DNA of 64,000 nucleotides from an uncultured Alteromonadaceae bacterium (GTDB lineage Bacteria > Pseudomonadota > Gammaproteobacteria > Enterobacterales > Alteromonadaceae): the NCBI GenBank assembly GCA_947501935.1, contig CANMXU010000028.1, positions 1 to 64,000 on the forward strand, in the 5' to 3' direction. The position numbers were made by a program, and so were the translations under genes. This document shows, piece by piece, positions 51,351 to 60,042 of the stretch (position 1 is its first letter; the number at the start of each line of letters is the position of its first letter). The notes beneath the pieces are model-generated. The model was not told where the DNA came from. It was given only the letters and a program-made list of their open reading frames with translations, and made no database searches.

Positions 51351-53471
51351 ATGTCATTTGAAGCGGATGAAGAAATTCTTCAAGACTTCTTAATCGAAGC
51401 TGGTGAAATATTAGAAGCACTTTCTGAACAGTTAGTTGAATTAGAAAATGATCCTGATAATGCCGATTTATTAAATGCAATCTTTAGGGGATTCCACACT
51501 GTAAAAGGTGGGGCAGGTTTCTTAGGTTTAAACGAACTCGTTGACGTTTGTCATGGTGCGGAAAATCTTTTTGATTTGCTAAGAAATGGGCAACGTTCTG
51601 TTAGCTCAGGCCTTATGGATGTAATTTTACAAGCACTAGATACTGTAAATGAGATGTTTGCCTTAATACAGAATGGCGAAGCACTTGAACCTGCGGATCC
51701 TAATCTACTAGCAGAACTACATCGATTAAGTCGTCCTGAAAGTGAAGATGCTCCTGCTGAAGCGGCTGTTGTAGAGTCTCAGTCTGTGGCTGCCACAGAA
51801 GAAATTGCTTCTTCAGAAGAAAGTAGCTCTTCAGAAGAAATGACAGAAGATGAGTTTGACCGTTTATTAGATGAACTTCATGGCAATAAATCACCCGCTT
51901 CTAGCCCTGTTGCTGAAACGCCAGCACCTACAAATGATAATGAAATTTCAGATGATGAATTTGAATCATTATTAGATGAGTTACATGGTCAAGGTGCTTT
52001 TTCTCCAGAAGTATCAAGCACCCCATCAAGTACATCTGCAGCAAGTGACTCTGATGAAATTGGAGATGACGAATTTGAGAACTTACTTGATCAGCTTCAT
52101 GGTCAAGGTAAAGCGCCCCAAACCAGCACAACTCCTAAACCTACTGCGGCTAAAGTTGAAAAACCAGTAGAGGTTAATAAACCTCAAGCTAAAGCAACGC
52201 CAGTAAAACCTGTTGCAGCAAAGCCTGCAGCTAAGCCCGTAGCAAAAGATAAAAAAGCAGCTAAGCCAGTATCAACTCCGCAAGGTGAAACCACCGTAAG
52301 GGTAGATACAAAACGTTTAGATCAAATCATGAATATGGTTGGTGAATTGGTATTAGTAAGAAACCGATTAACCACTTTAGGCATGACTAAAGAAGATGAA
52401 GAATTGACCAAAGCCGTATCAAACCTTGATGCCGTCACCACAGACTTGCAAGGCGCGGTGATGAAAACGCGTATGCAGCCTATTAAAAAGGTGTTTGGTC
52501 GTTTTCCTCGCGTTGTTCGTGATTTGGCGCGAAGCTTAAACAAAGACATTAAGTTGATTCTAGAAGGTGAAGATACCGATTTAGATAAAAACTTAGTAGA
52601 AGCACTAGCCGATCCTTTAGTGCATTTAGTACGTAATTCAGTTGATCATGGCATCGAAGAGCCTGATGTTCGTGAAGCAAACGGAAAACCACGAGAAGGT
52701 ACTGTTGTACTCTCCGCTTCTCAAGAAGGCGATCACATATTATTAACCATTCGTGATGATGGTGCTGGTATGAATGCGGAAAAATTAAAGTCTATTGCCA
52801 TTGACCGCGGTGTTTTAGATGCCGATGCTGCTGCAAGAATGTCAGACTCAGAAGCCTTTAATTTAATTTTTGCGCCAGGTTTTTCTACTAAAACAGAAAT
52901 TTCAGAAGTGTCAGGCCGTGGCGTTGGCATGGATGTAGTGAAAACTAAAATCACCCAACTAAATGGTGCGGTGAGTATAGACTCTGAATTAGGTAAAGGG
53001 ACGGTATTAGAAATTAAAGTACCGCTGACTTTAGCAATATTACCAACATTAATGGTGGTCGTTGGTAAGCAAACTTTTGCTTTACCTTTGGCTGGTGTTA
53101 ATGAAATTTTCCACCTTGATTTAACCAACACTAATATGGTCGATGGTCAATTAACGATAATTGTTCGTGAAAAAGCTATTCCGTTATTTTATTTAGATCA
53201 GTGGTTAGTTAAAAATTATAAAGATAAGCCCCGCGATAAAGGCCATGTGGTTATTGTGCAATTAGGTAGCCAGCAAATTGGCTTTGTTGTTGACAGACTT
53301 ATTGGGCAAGAAGAAGTGGTTATTAAACCACTTGACCGATTGTTACACGGTACGCCGGGTATGGCTGGTGCAACTATCACCAGTGATGGTGGTATTGCAT
53401 TGATTATTGACGTACCTAATATGCTTAAATATTACGCGAAAAAATCTGTTGTTAATAAGAAGTTACGCTAA
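51351..53471 (+). CDS. cheA: Chemotaxis histidine kinase CheA
   Basis: 706 residues. P1 carries the phosphorylated His49 in FRGFHTVKGGAGFLG. No recognisable P2 domain follows; instead residues about 125-315 form an acidic then Ala/Lys/Pro-rich linker with three copies of D-E-F-x-x-L-L-D-x-L-H-G. P3 dimerisation (about 320-380; MNMVGELVLVRNRLTTL), P4 kinase (LVHLVRNSVDHGIE, DDGAGM, GRGVGMDVVK) and a CheW-like P5 (about 565-700) follow. It phosphorylates CheY and CheB. The linker position matches the region that binds ParP in Vibrio CheA. Confidence 0.96.
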   Translation: MSFEADEEILQDFLIEAGEILEALSEQLVELENDPDNADLLNAIFRGFHTVKGGAGFLGLNELVDVCHGAENLFDLLRNGQRSVSSGLMDVILQALDTVNEMFALIQNGEALEPADPNLLAELHRLSRPESEDAPAEAAVVESQSVAATEEIASSEESSSSEEMTEDEFDRLLDELHGNKSPASSPVAETPAPTNDNEISDDEFESLLDELHGQGAFSPEVSSTPSSTSAASDSDEIGDDEFENLLDQLHGQGKAPQTSTTPKPTAAKVEKPVEVNKPQAKATPVKPVAAKPAAKPVAKDKKAAKPVSTPQGETTVRVDTKRLDQIMNMVGELVLVRNRLTTLGMTKEDEELTKAVSNLDAVTTDLQGAVMKTRMQPIKKVFGRFPRVVRDLARSLNKDIKLILEGEDTDLDKNLVEALADPLVHLVRNSVDHGIEEPDVREANGKPREGTVVLSASQEGDHILLTIRDDGAGMNAEKLKSIAIDRGVLDADAAARMSDSEAFNLIFAPGFSTKTEISEVSGRGVGMDVVKTKITQLNGAVSIDSELGKGTVLEIKVPLTLAILPTLMVVVGKQTFALPLAGVNEIFHLDLTNTNMVDGQLTIIVREKAIPLFYLDQWLVKNYKDKPRDKGHVVIVQLGSQQIGFVVDRLIGQEEVVIKPLDRLLHGTPGMAGATITSDGGIALIIDVPNMLKYYAKKSVVNKKLR
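51840..52109 (+). repeat. Three DEFxxLLDxLHG repeats inside cheA
   Basis: Three repeat units of about 14 residues begin near 51849, 51951 and 52065, each with an acidic lead, DEF, two variable residues, LLD, one variable residue and LHG; the last two add QG(A/K). The DNA of the copies has diverged at third positions, so the repeats are selected at protein level and are not a recent slippage product. Confidence 0.85.
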
Positions 53472-53530
53472 AAATAGCGCACTTATATAGGCGAAAACTA
53501 TACATGTCGTGTAAATGGAAAGGAAAGTAG

Positions 53531-54655
53531 ATGGCCTATAAGGTTTTGGTTGTTGACGATTCTAGCTTTTTTCGACGCCGCGTCACCGAAATTATCAACC
53601 AAGATAAAAATCTTGAAGTTATTGATGTAGCCGTAAACGGTATTGATGCGGTAGAAAAAGCTGCTTTGTTAAAGCCTGATGTCATTACTATGGATATTGA
53701 AATGCCATTACTTAATGGCATTGATGCAGTAAAACAAATTATGGCGAAATCACCTACAGCCATTTTAATGTTCTCTTCATTAACTCATCAAGGGGCTAAA
53801 GCAACACTCGATGCACTTGATGCCGGCGCTCTTGATTTTTTACCCAAAAAGTTTAATGAAATTGCTAAAAATTCTGAAGATGCCGGCAGTTTGTTGCGTC
53901 AACGCGTTGTACAGTTGGCCAGGCGCCGCGGTATTACAAGTCGAAGAACACCTCCTGTAGCAAGAACGACATTGTCTAGCAAACCAGTGGTTAAAGCTGG
54001 AGTGGGCAAAGCGGCTAAGAGCAGTGAAAATTCTACTGGATTAAAACCTCAAAGAGCTCACCGTAGTTCAGGAAAAAGTTACAATTTATTGGCTATAGGC
54101 ACTTCAACGGGGGGGCCTATTGCTTTGCAAAAAGTATTAACCAAACTACCTGCTGATTTCCCTCTTCCTATCATTATGGTTCAGCATATGCCGGCAGCTT
54201 TTACCAATGCCTTTGCTAATCGATTGAATTCATTATGTAAAATCACAATAAAAGAAGCTGAAAATGGCGACATTCTTAAACCTGGCTGTGCCTATTTAGC
54301 CCCCGGCGGCCGTCAAATGATAATTGATGGTACAGAAAATGCAGCAAAACTTAAAATACTGGATGATGATTCTGAGCGTATTGCTTTTAAACCCAGTGTT
54401 GATATTAGTTTTGGTTCTGCAGCTAAAGTATTTCAGGGGTCTGTTTTAGCCGTAGTACTTACCGGTATGGGTTCTGATGGTAGGGAAGGTTCTAGAATGT
54501 TAAAAGGCAAAGGCTCAACAATATGGGCGCAAGATGAAGAGTCTTGCGTGGTTTATGGCATGCCACAGGCTGTGGCAAGCGCAGGGATAAGTGAACTTTC
54601 TTTAGACATAGACGAGGTTGCTCCTTCTATTCTTAAGGAAATTAACCATGGATAA
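53531..54655 (+). CDS. cheB: Chemoreceptor methylesterase CheB
   Basis: 374 residues: a receiver domain (VLVVDDSSFFRRRVTEII, Asp55 in TMDIEMPLLNGIDA), a basic linker, and the methylesterase domain with the nucleophile Ser192 in GTSTGGPIALQKVL, a VQHMPAAFTNAFANRL block carrying the catalytic His, and VLTGMGSDGREGS with the catalytic Asp. It demethylates and deamidates receptors. It overlaps the stator gene by eight bases. Confidence 0.96.
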   Translation: MAYKVLVVDDSSFFRRRVTEIINQDKNLEVIDVAVNGIDAVEKAALLKPDVITMDIEMPLLNGIDAVKQIMAKSPTAILMFSSLTHQGAKATLDALDAGALDFLPKKFNEIAKNSEDAGSLLRQRVVQLARRRGITSRRTPPVARTTLSSKPVVKAGVGKAAKSSENSTGLKPQRAHRSSGKSYNLLAIGTSTGGPIALQKVLTKLPADFPLPIIMVQHMPAAFTNAFANRLNSLCKITIKEAENGDILKPGCAYLAPGGRQMIIDGTENAAKLKILDDDSERIAFKPSVDISFGSAAKVFQGSVLAVVLTGMGSDGREGSRMLKGKGSTIWAQDEESCVVYGMPQAVASAGISELSLDIDEVAPSILKEINHG

Positions 54656-55394
54656 GTTGAGTATCATCGGACTTGCCGTGGCAATTCTGGCTATTTATCT
54701 AGGTTTTAGTTTAGATGGTGGCGGTATCTCAGCTTTATTTGAGTTACCGGCATTTATCATTGTTTTTGGCGGTACGCTTGGTGCGGTGATGTTGCAGTCC
54801 AGCAAAGAGCAATTTTTTCATGCAATGTCTTTATTAAAGTGGGTTTTTTATCCGCCTAAATATGACGTTGATAGCGGTATTGAAAAAATTATCACTTGGG
54901 CGGAAAAAGCTAGAGAATCAGGTTATTTATCACTTGAAGATATAGCTCAAGAAGAAAGTGACAGCTATACCAATAAAGGCTTGAACTTATTGGTTGACGG
55001 AATTGAGATTGATAACTTCAAGGTATCGTTGGAATTAGATCTCGACCTTTATCGAGAGCATAATTTACGCTCAGCAAATATTTTTGAAGCTATGGGCGGA
55101 TATAGTCCAACTATTGGTATTTTAGGTGCTGTGTTAGGGCTTATTCATGCAATGGGAAATTTAAGCGATCCAAACATGTTAGGGCAAGGTATTGCCACCG
55201 CGTTTGTTGCGACCATATACGGTGTTGGTTTTGCTAACTTATTATATATTCCAATAGCCAATAAAATTCGCAGTGTCATTCATCAACAAACCATGTATAG
55301 AGAAATGATATCTGAAGGCTTGTTGGCGATAGCGCTTGCTGAAAATCCCCACGCTATTGAAAATAAACTATCGGCTTTTAGGTTACAGGAATGA
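54648..55394 (+). CDS. motC: Flagellar stator protein MotA-type (MotC)
   Basis: 248 residues with four membrane helices (about 5-22, 30-47, 152-172, 185-205): IIGLAVAILAIYLGFSLDGG, FELPAFIIVFGGTLGAVML, EAMGGYSPTIGILGAVLGLI and TAFVATIYGVGFANLLYIPI. It pairs with the next gene to conduct ions and turn the rotor. The order cheB-motC-motD-parC-parP-cheW matches Pseudomonas, hence MotC. ATG 54648 follows AAGGAA; an in-frame start at 54618 lies within cheB and is unlikely. The ion used cannot be read with confidence. Confidence 0.92.
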   Translation: MDKLSIIGLAVAILAIYLGFSLDGGGISALFELPAFIIVFGGTLGAVMLQSSKEQFFHAMSLLKWVFYPPKYDVDSGIEKIITWAEKARESGYLSLEDIAQEESDSYTNKGLNLLVDGIEIDNFKVSLELDLDLYREHNLRSANIFEAMGGYSPTIGILGAVLGLIHAMGNLSDPNMLGQGIATAFVATIYGVGFANLLYIPIANKIRSVIHQQTMYREMISEGLLAIALAENPHAIENKLSAFRLQE

Positions 55395-56359
55395 ACCGGC
55401 TTCGCAAACGTAGACATACGGTAGAGCATGATAATGTTCACCGTTGGTTAGTGTCCTATGCTGATTATATGACCCTACTTTTTGCCTTGTTTGTGGTACT
55501 TTATGCAATGGCGATGGTTAATGAAAAACCCTTTGAAACTATTACCGAGTCATTTGGTAAGGTATTTCAAGCAGACAAGAACCAGCCTAAAAACTTAGGC
55601 CATGGTGATGACATTTTACCGGTCAATCGTTCTAAAACTAAAATCCCTTTATATGGAAATGATATTCTAGACGCCGCAGGCCCTGAACTTGTTGATGGTG
55701 AACCTGTACTATCTAATGTTGAAAACAGCCAAGTAGGCACAAACTTAACCTCATTAGAAAAAGAGTTACATACCGCTTTATATGATGTTATTGAGTCAGG
55801 TTATGCGCAGCTACAAATTGATGGCGACTGGCTTGAAATTGAATTAAATAGCGGCTTACTTTTCCCAAGTGGCTCGGCTTCACCAACAAACTCTGCGTCG
55901 GCAATATTGGCGGTAATTTATGAAGTAATTGGCTCAACAAGTAACTTTATACGTGTGAGAGGCTATACTGATAATCAACCGATCAATAATGAGGTTTTCT
56001 CTTCTAATTGGGAGTTGTCGGTATATCGTGCAACCGCAATTCTTCATGTACTCGAAGAGCTTTCATTAAATCCTCAACGAATGGCTATAGAAGGTTATGG
56101 TGAATATTACCCAAGCGCGAATAATAGTACGCGTGACGGCCGCGCTCAAAACAGGAAAGTAGTGATCGCTATTTCTAAATATGGCTTAGAAAAGTCAAAT
56201 TTATTAAATACTCCCACTATTAGTGTAAAAGACGTTGAAGCAATTACTAATATTGCTGCCCCGGAAGATAGTGCTCAAGAAATCCGTGTTATACAGCTTG
56301 AAAATGGTGGGATAAGAATAACCACCAGAGTGGAAGAAGATAAACCTAAAAATGAATAA
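55391..56359 (+). CDS. motD: Flagellar stator protein MotB-type (MotD)
   Basis: 322 residues: a short basic N-terminus, one membrane helix with the ion-binding Asp in SYADYMTLLFALFVVLYAMA, a plug/linker region, and an OmpA-like peptidoglycan-binding domain (about 165-275; VRGYTDNQPINNEVFSSNWELS, RMAIEGYGEYYP, NRKVVIAIS). Start overlaps motC stop (ATGA). A long C-terminal tail after the OmpA domain has no motif I recognise. Confidence 0.93.
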   Translation: MNRLRKRRHTVEHDNVHRWLVSYADYMTLLFALFVVLYAMAMVNEKPFETITESFGKVFQADKNQPKNLGHGDDILPVNRSKTKIPLYGNDILDAAGPELVDGEPVLSNVENSQVGTNLTSLEKELHTALYDVIESGYAQLQIDGDWLEIELNSGLLFPSGSASPTNSASAILAVIYEVIGSTSNFIRVRGYTDNQPINNEVFSSNWELSVYRATAILHVLEELSLNPQRMAIEGYGEYYPSANNSTRDGRAQNRKVVIAISKYGLEKSNLLNTPTISVKDVEAITNIAAPEDSAQEIRVIQLENGGIRITTRVEEDKPKNE

Positions 56360-56388
56360 CAACGCACAAAAATAAGTAGGAATTCCCA

Positions 56389-57165
56389 TTGGTAGTTTGG
56401 ACAGTAGCAAATCAAAAAGGTGGTGTTGGTAAAACAACCACAACCATTGCGTTAGGTGGCTTGTTAGCAGAATTAGGTCACAGAGTTTTATTGGTTGATA
56501 CTGACCCGCATGCATCATTAAGTTATTATTTTGGAATCGAATCAGAAGATTTGGAGCTAAGTGTGTATGACTTATTTGTTCAGGTTTCAACCAAAGAACA
56601 AATCATGCAAAGCTTGTGTCCGACCAGTTATAAAAATATTGATATTTTACCAGCAACTATGGGCTTGGCTACTTTAGATCGTTCTTTAGGAGCGAAAGGC
56701 GGTATGGGCTTAGTATTAAAAAAAGCTATAAACCAGCTAAGTGAAGAATACGACTACGTATTAATGGACTGCCCGCCAGTCCTTGGCGTATTAATGGTGA
56801 ATGCGCTAGCCGCATCTGACCGTATTATTGTGCCGGTTCAAACAGAGTTTCTTGCGTTAAAAGGTTTGGACAGAATGATGAAAACCATGGAAATCATGCA
56901 AGGTGAACAAGTTGATAAATTCAAATTTACTATTGTGCCAACCATGTTTGATAAACGCACTAAAGCTTCGTTACTTGCTTATAAGCAATTAAAGGCTCTT
57001 TATCCTGAAAGTGTTTGGCCAGGCGTGATCCCTATCGATACCAATTTCAGAAACGCGAGTGAATCACAAAAGGTACCTTCCGATTATGCAAATAGCTCCA
57101 GAGGGGTATATGCTTATAAGAGCCTTTTAACGCATTTGATTTCAATGCAGTCGGTGAAAAAATAA
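56389..57165 (+). CDS. parC: ParA-type ATPase ParC (chemotaxis array positioning)
   Basis: 258 residues, ParA/Soj-like: WTVANQKGGVGKTTTTIALG with signature Lys10 and Lys15, LVDTDPHASLSYYFG and MDCPPVLGVLMVNAL. In Vibrio and Pseudomonas this protein places chemotaxis arrays at the pole and passes them to both daughters. The start is TTG at 56389 with AGGAA upstream; the next ATG lies far inside the Walker region. The next gene begins directly after its stop codon. Confidence 0.92.
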   Translation: MVVWTVANQKGGVGKTTTTIALGGLLAELGHRVLLVDTDPHASLSYYFGIESEDLELSVYDLFVQVSTKEQIMQSLCPTSYKNIDILPATMGLATLDRSLGAKGGMGLVLKKAINQLSEEYDYVLMDCPPVLGVLMVNALAASDRIIVPVQTEFLALKGLDRMMKTMEIMQGEQVDKFKFTIVPTMFDKRTKASLLAYKQLKALYPESVWPGVIPIDTNFRNASESQKVPSDYANSSRGVYAYKSLLTHLISMQSVKK

Positions 57166-57948
57166 ATGCCAAAATCGTTAGCTGCAAGCCAAAAATTGAT
57201 GAAAAACTATCTGTCTGAATTATTGACGGAAGAGGAAGTTGCACCGGAAAAACCGAATAAACCTCTGGTAAGGGAAAAAGCACCTCAAGAGAAAAAACTC
57301 GAAAAGTTACTAGAGCAAGTAAAAGAGCCTGAAGAGCAACCGATAATTTCGCGTAAGGCTGCACAAGCTCCTATTATTGATAAGACCGTTTTACCAAAAC
57401 CTGTTGAAACTAAAAAAGTTGTTGCACCGATAAAAGAACAGCCCTTGGCAACTAAAAAGAGCCAAGGTGAGATAGTTGTTAAAAAGCAAAAAGGTTACCG
57501 TAAAGGTAGTTTTCAAGCGATGTTTTTTGATGTTGCTGGCTTAATAATCGCGGTGCCATTAATTGAATTAGGTGGTATTCATAATGCTGAGAAAACCAAT
57601 AGTTTAATGGGAAAACCCGACTGGTTTAAAGGGGTAATGATTCAACGTGAAGAGCAAATTAATGTTGTTGACACGGCTTTGTGGGTAATGCCTGAAAAAT
57701 GTGACCAAGCTTTGAAAGATGCATTAGAGTATAAATATATAATCATGTTAGGTAGTAGTCAGTGGGGCTTGTTAGCAGAAAACCTTATTGATACTGTTAC
57801 CTTAGAACAAGAAGATGTTAAATGGCTAGACAAGGCAAACAAGCGCCCTTGGTTAGCAGGGTTAGTGAAAGACCGAATGTGTGCTTTACTTGAAGTAGAC
57901 GCTTTTATTCAATTATTGAATGACGGTTTTAATGTTAATCATAAATAA
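57166..57948 (+). CDS. parP: ParP, CheW-like array partner of ParC
   Basis: 260 residues: a charged, Lys/Pro/Glu-rich N-terminal region (about 1-115), then a CheW-like domain (about 120-255; MFFDVAGLIIAVPLIELGGI, FKGVMIQREEQINVVDTALWVM, YIIMLGSSQWGLLAENLID). ParP binds ParC through its N-terminus and CheA through the CheW-like (AIF) domain. Abuts parC without a gap. Identified by domain order and the gene order motD-parC-parP-cheW. Confidence 0.9.
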   Translation: MPKSLAASQKLMKNYLSELLTEEEVAPEKPNKPLVREKAPQEKKLEKLLEQVKEPEEQPIISRKAAQAPIIDKTVLPKPVETKKVVAPIKEQPLATKKSQGEIVVKKQKGYRKGSFQAMFFDVAGLIIAVPLIELGGIHNAEKTNSLMGKPDWFKGVMIQREEQINVVDTALWVMPEKCDQALKDALEYKYIIMLGSSQWGLLAENLIDTVTLEQEDVKWLDKANKRPWLAGLVKDRMCALLEVDAFIQLLNDGFNVNHK

Positions 57949-58047
57949 TGGCTTAAGAGTAAATAAAATTCACTAATAAGTTGATAAAACTATATATTCG
58001 TTAAATAATTAGCGTAAAGTACAAACAAAAAATAAGAGGCCAGCTGT

Positions 58048-58539
58048 ATGTCTGACGAAAGACGTAATGCAAGTAATAGTGGTGACAATGATGAAGTGCT
58101 GCAATGGGTAACTTTCAAACTCGATAGTGAAACCTACGGCATTAATGTAATGCAAGTACAAGAGGTACTTCGTTATACCGAAATTGCACCCGTTCCAGGG
58201 GCGCCTACTTATGTATTAGGTATTATTAATTTACGTGGTAACGTTGTTACAGTTATTGATACCCGTGCCCGTTTTGGTTTAATACCTAACGAAGTAACCG
58301 ACAATACCCGTATTGTTATTATTGAAGCTGAAAAACAAGTTATTGGGATTTTAGTGGATAGTGTTGCTGAAGTGGTTTACTTAAAGGCCTCTGAAATTGA
58401 CATTGCACCTAATGTTGGTAATGACGAAAGTGCGAAATTCATTCAGGGTGTATCAAACCGTGAGGGTGAATTGCTTATTTTAGTTGATCTCGACAAGTTA
58501 CTGTCTGATGATGAATGGGATGAACTGAAGCAGTTTTAG
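58048..58539 (+). CDS. cheW: Chemotaxis adaptor CheW
   Basis: 163 residues: QWVTFKLDSETYGINVMQVQ, PGAPTYVLGIINLRGNVVTVIDTRARFGL, GILVDSVAEVVYLKASEID and a C-terminal GELLILVDLDKLLSD. It couples receptors to CheA. Ninety-nine bases after parP, with AGAGG before the ATG. Followed by a terminator 15 bases after the stop. Confidence 0.96.
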   Translation: MSDERRNASNSGDNDEVLQWVTFKLDSETYGINVMQVQEVLRYTEIAPVPGAPTYVLGIINLRGNVVTVIDTRARFGLIPNEVTDNTRIVIIEAEKQVIGILVDSVAEVVYLKASEIDIAPNVGNDESAKFIQGVSNREGELLILVDLDKLLSDDEWDELKQF

Positions 58540-58554
58540 TCACTGATGAATATT

Positions 58555-58582
58555 AAAGCCTGCTCAGTCAGGCTTTTTTTAC
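58555..58582 (+). terminator. Intrinsic terminator after cheW
   Basis: Stem AAAGCCTG / CAGGCTTT with loop CTCAGT, followed by four further T. It ends just before the DUF2802 gene. Confidence 0.88.
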
Positions 58583-58597
58583 GAGTAGGAAATAAGC

Positions 58598-59059
58598 ATG
58601 TTAACCGTACCAGCAATTGCAGCACTCGCTTGTTTGCTTATTCTTTGTCTGCTCATTTTCTTAGTTGTGTATTGCAGAAAGGTTAATAACCAGCTCACTA
58701 TTTTTAAAACCCAACAATCTTCTAACCAATTATTAATTGATGAATTGCAGCTACAAGCTTTTGCGCAAAATGAAAAGTCTCAGCAAGATTTATCACAAGT
58801 AAAGCAACTGGCAATTGAAAATGAACAGGTCACCAAGCAGCTAGAGCATAGAATTAAAGTTTTACAGCAACAACAACAGCAAATTGAAACCCTGATCAAT
58901 CAAGTCCAACATCAGCAACCTGAAGATAAACTTTACAGCCGTGCATCTAAATTAGTTGAATTAGGTGCTGACATTGATGAAATTATGCGAGAGTGCGATA
59001 TCCCAAGAGCTGAAGCGGAAATGTTGATGTCTGTTCATCGTAACCGCAAACCTAGCTAA
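58598..59059 (+). CDS. DUF2802 membrane protein
   Basis: 153 residues: one N-terminal membrane helix (about 5-26, AIAALACLLILCLLIFLVVY), a Gln-rich coiled coil (about 30-112), and a conserved C-terminal helix pair, YSRASKLVELGADIDEIMRE then CDIPRAEAEMLM. This layout matches the DUF2802 family, commonly found next to cheW in gammaproteobacteria. The final part resembles a degenerate helix-turn-helix. Function is unknown; linkage to cheW suggests chemotaxis or flagellar placement. It lies beyond the cheW terminator and has a TAGGAAA ribosome site. Confidence 0.82.
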   Translation: MLTVPAIAALACLLILCLLIFLVVYCRKVNNQLTIFKTQQSSNQLLIDELQLQAFAQNEKSQQDLSQVKQLAIENEQVTKQLEHRIKVLQQQQQQIETLINQVQHQQPEDKLYSRASKLVELGADIDEIMRECDIPRAEAEMLMSVHRNRKPS

Positions 59060-59139
59060 TTATAGTTATCACATCAGCTGCTCCTTTAACTGTAAATGTA
59101 AAAAAAACGGTTATCATCGGCTTAATAAGTTGTTATTGT

Positions 59140-59970
59140 ATGCGCGATTCTTACACAGCTTCTAGCAAGGAAAAAGCATTGCTCTGCCATACAAACTTTT
59201 ATCGTTTAACACGCCTTCTTCAAATTACTTTTCTAAGTGTTATTTTATCTGCGTGTGCAACCACTAATTCGAATGACCCAAGCGTTGATACCTCAGACCC
59301 TCGTGACCCATTTGAGGCCATCAATAGACCTTTATGGACCTTTACTTGGGATTATGCCGACAAATATGTCGCTAGACCTACTTCTGTTTTATACGCTGAT
59401 GTTATGCCTGAACCTGTACGTTCTGGTTTATACAATATCGCGGTAAACTTTAATGAACCATCAACGATTGTTAACCACCTTTTATTACTCGAATTTGACC
59501 GCGCAGCTAAAGTTACAGGCCGTTTTTTGCTAAATACTACTATTGGGTTAGCTGGCTTTTATGACCCCGCGAGTGATTTTGGCTGGGCTAGGGATGAAAA
59601 AGAGTTTGGCGAAGTGTTAGGGAAATATGGCGTAAGTGACGGGCCTTATTTAATTATTCCTGGTATAAAACCGAGCTCGGTGCGTGAAGAAGTCGGCGAT
59701 TATGTTGATAAATTTTATTGGCCTTATGCACTACTTGGCTTTTGGCCGTCGTTAACTCGCTGGGCGATTGAAGGTATGGAAACACGAATTCAATTGATTG
59801 AACAAGAAGATATGCTCAACGAAGCAATAGACCCGTATATATTTGTTAAAAATGCTTACTTTCAAAACATGGAATATAAGGTTTTTGATGGCAACCCGCC
59901 AGAGAAAGTTAACAAAGAAGAAGAAGCTGATCTTGAAGACTTTCTCGACGAGTTTGAAGACTTTGAATAA
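59140..59970 (+). CDS. mlaA: MlaA/VacJ-family outer-membrane lipoprotein
   Basis: 276 residues with lipobox LSAC (Cys near 40), then the MlaA core: DPFEAINRPLWTFTWDYADKY, GLYNIAVNFNEPSTIVNHLL, FLLNTTIGLAGFYDPAS, FGEVLGKYGVSDGPYLIIPG and KPSSVREEVGDYVDKF. MlaA removes misplaced phospholipids from the outer leaflet with the MlaFEDBC system, which is not in this window. About 20 residues precede the signal peptide, so a later start is possible, though no ATG exists there. Acidic C-terminal tail. Not obviously linked to motility. Confidence 0.92.
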   Translation: MRDSYTASSKEKALLCHTNFYRLTRLLQITFLSVILSACATTNSNDPSVDTSDPRDPFEAINRPLWTFTWDYADKYVARPTSVLYADVMPEPVRSGLYNIAVNFNEPSTIVNHLLLLEFDRAAKVTGRFLLNTTIGLAGFYDPASDFGWARDEKEFGEVLGKYGVSDGPYLIIPGIKPSSVREEVGDYVDKFYWPYALLGFWPSLTRWAIEGMETRIQLIEQEDMLNEAIDPYIFVKNAYFQNMEYKVFDGNPPEKVNKEEEADLEDFLDEFEDFE

Positions 59971-59993
59971 CTAAGGTAATTTATTACCAACAT

Positions 59994-60042
59994 AAAGCCA
60001 TAAAACAAGTTAATTTAGATTTACTTGTTTTATGGCTTTTTC
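59994..60042. terminator. Bidirectional terminator between mlaA and the small membrane protein gene
   Basis: Seventeen-base arms AAAGCCATAAAACAAGT and ACTTGTTTTATGGCTTT pair perfectly around a 12-base loop; T follows on the plus strand and, on the minus strand, A-rich/T sequence. The downstream half encodes the last residues of the minus-strand gene. Confidence 0.88.

Noticed and set aside
56204..56590. 128-codon minus-strand frame over motD-parC
   Set aside because: Crosses two real genes and their junction, with no supporting signal.
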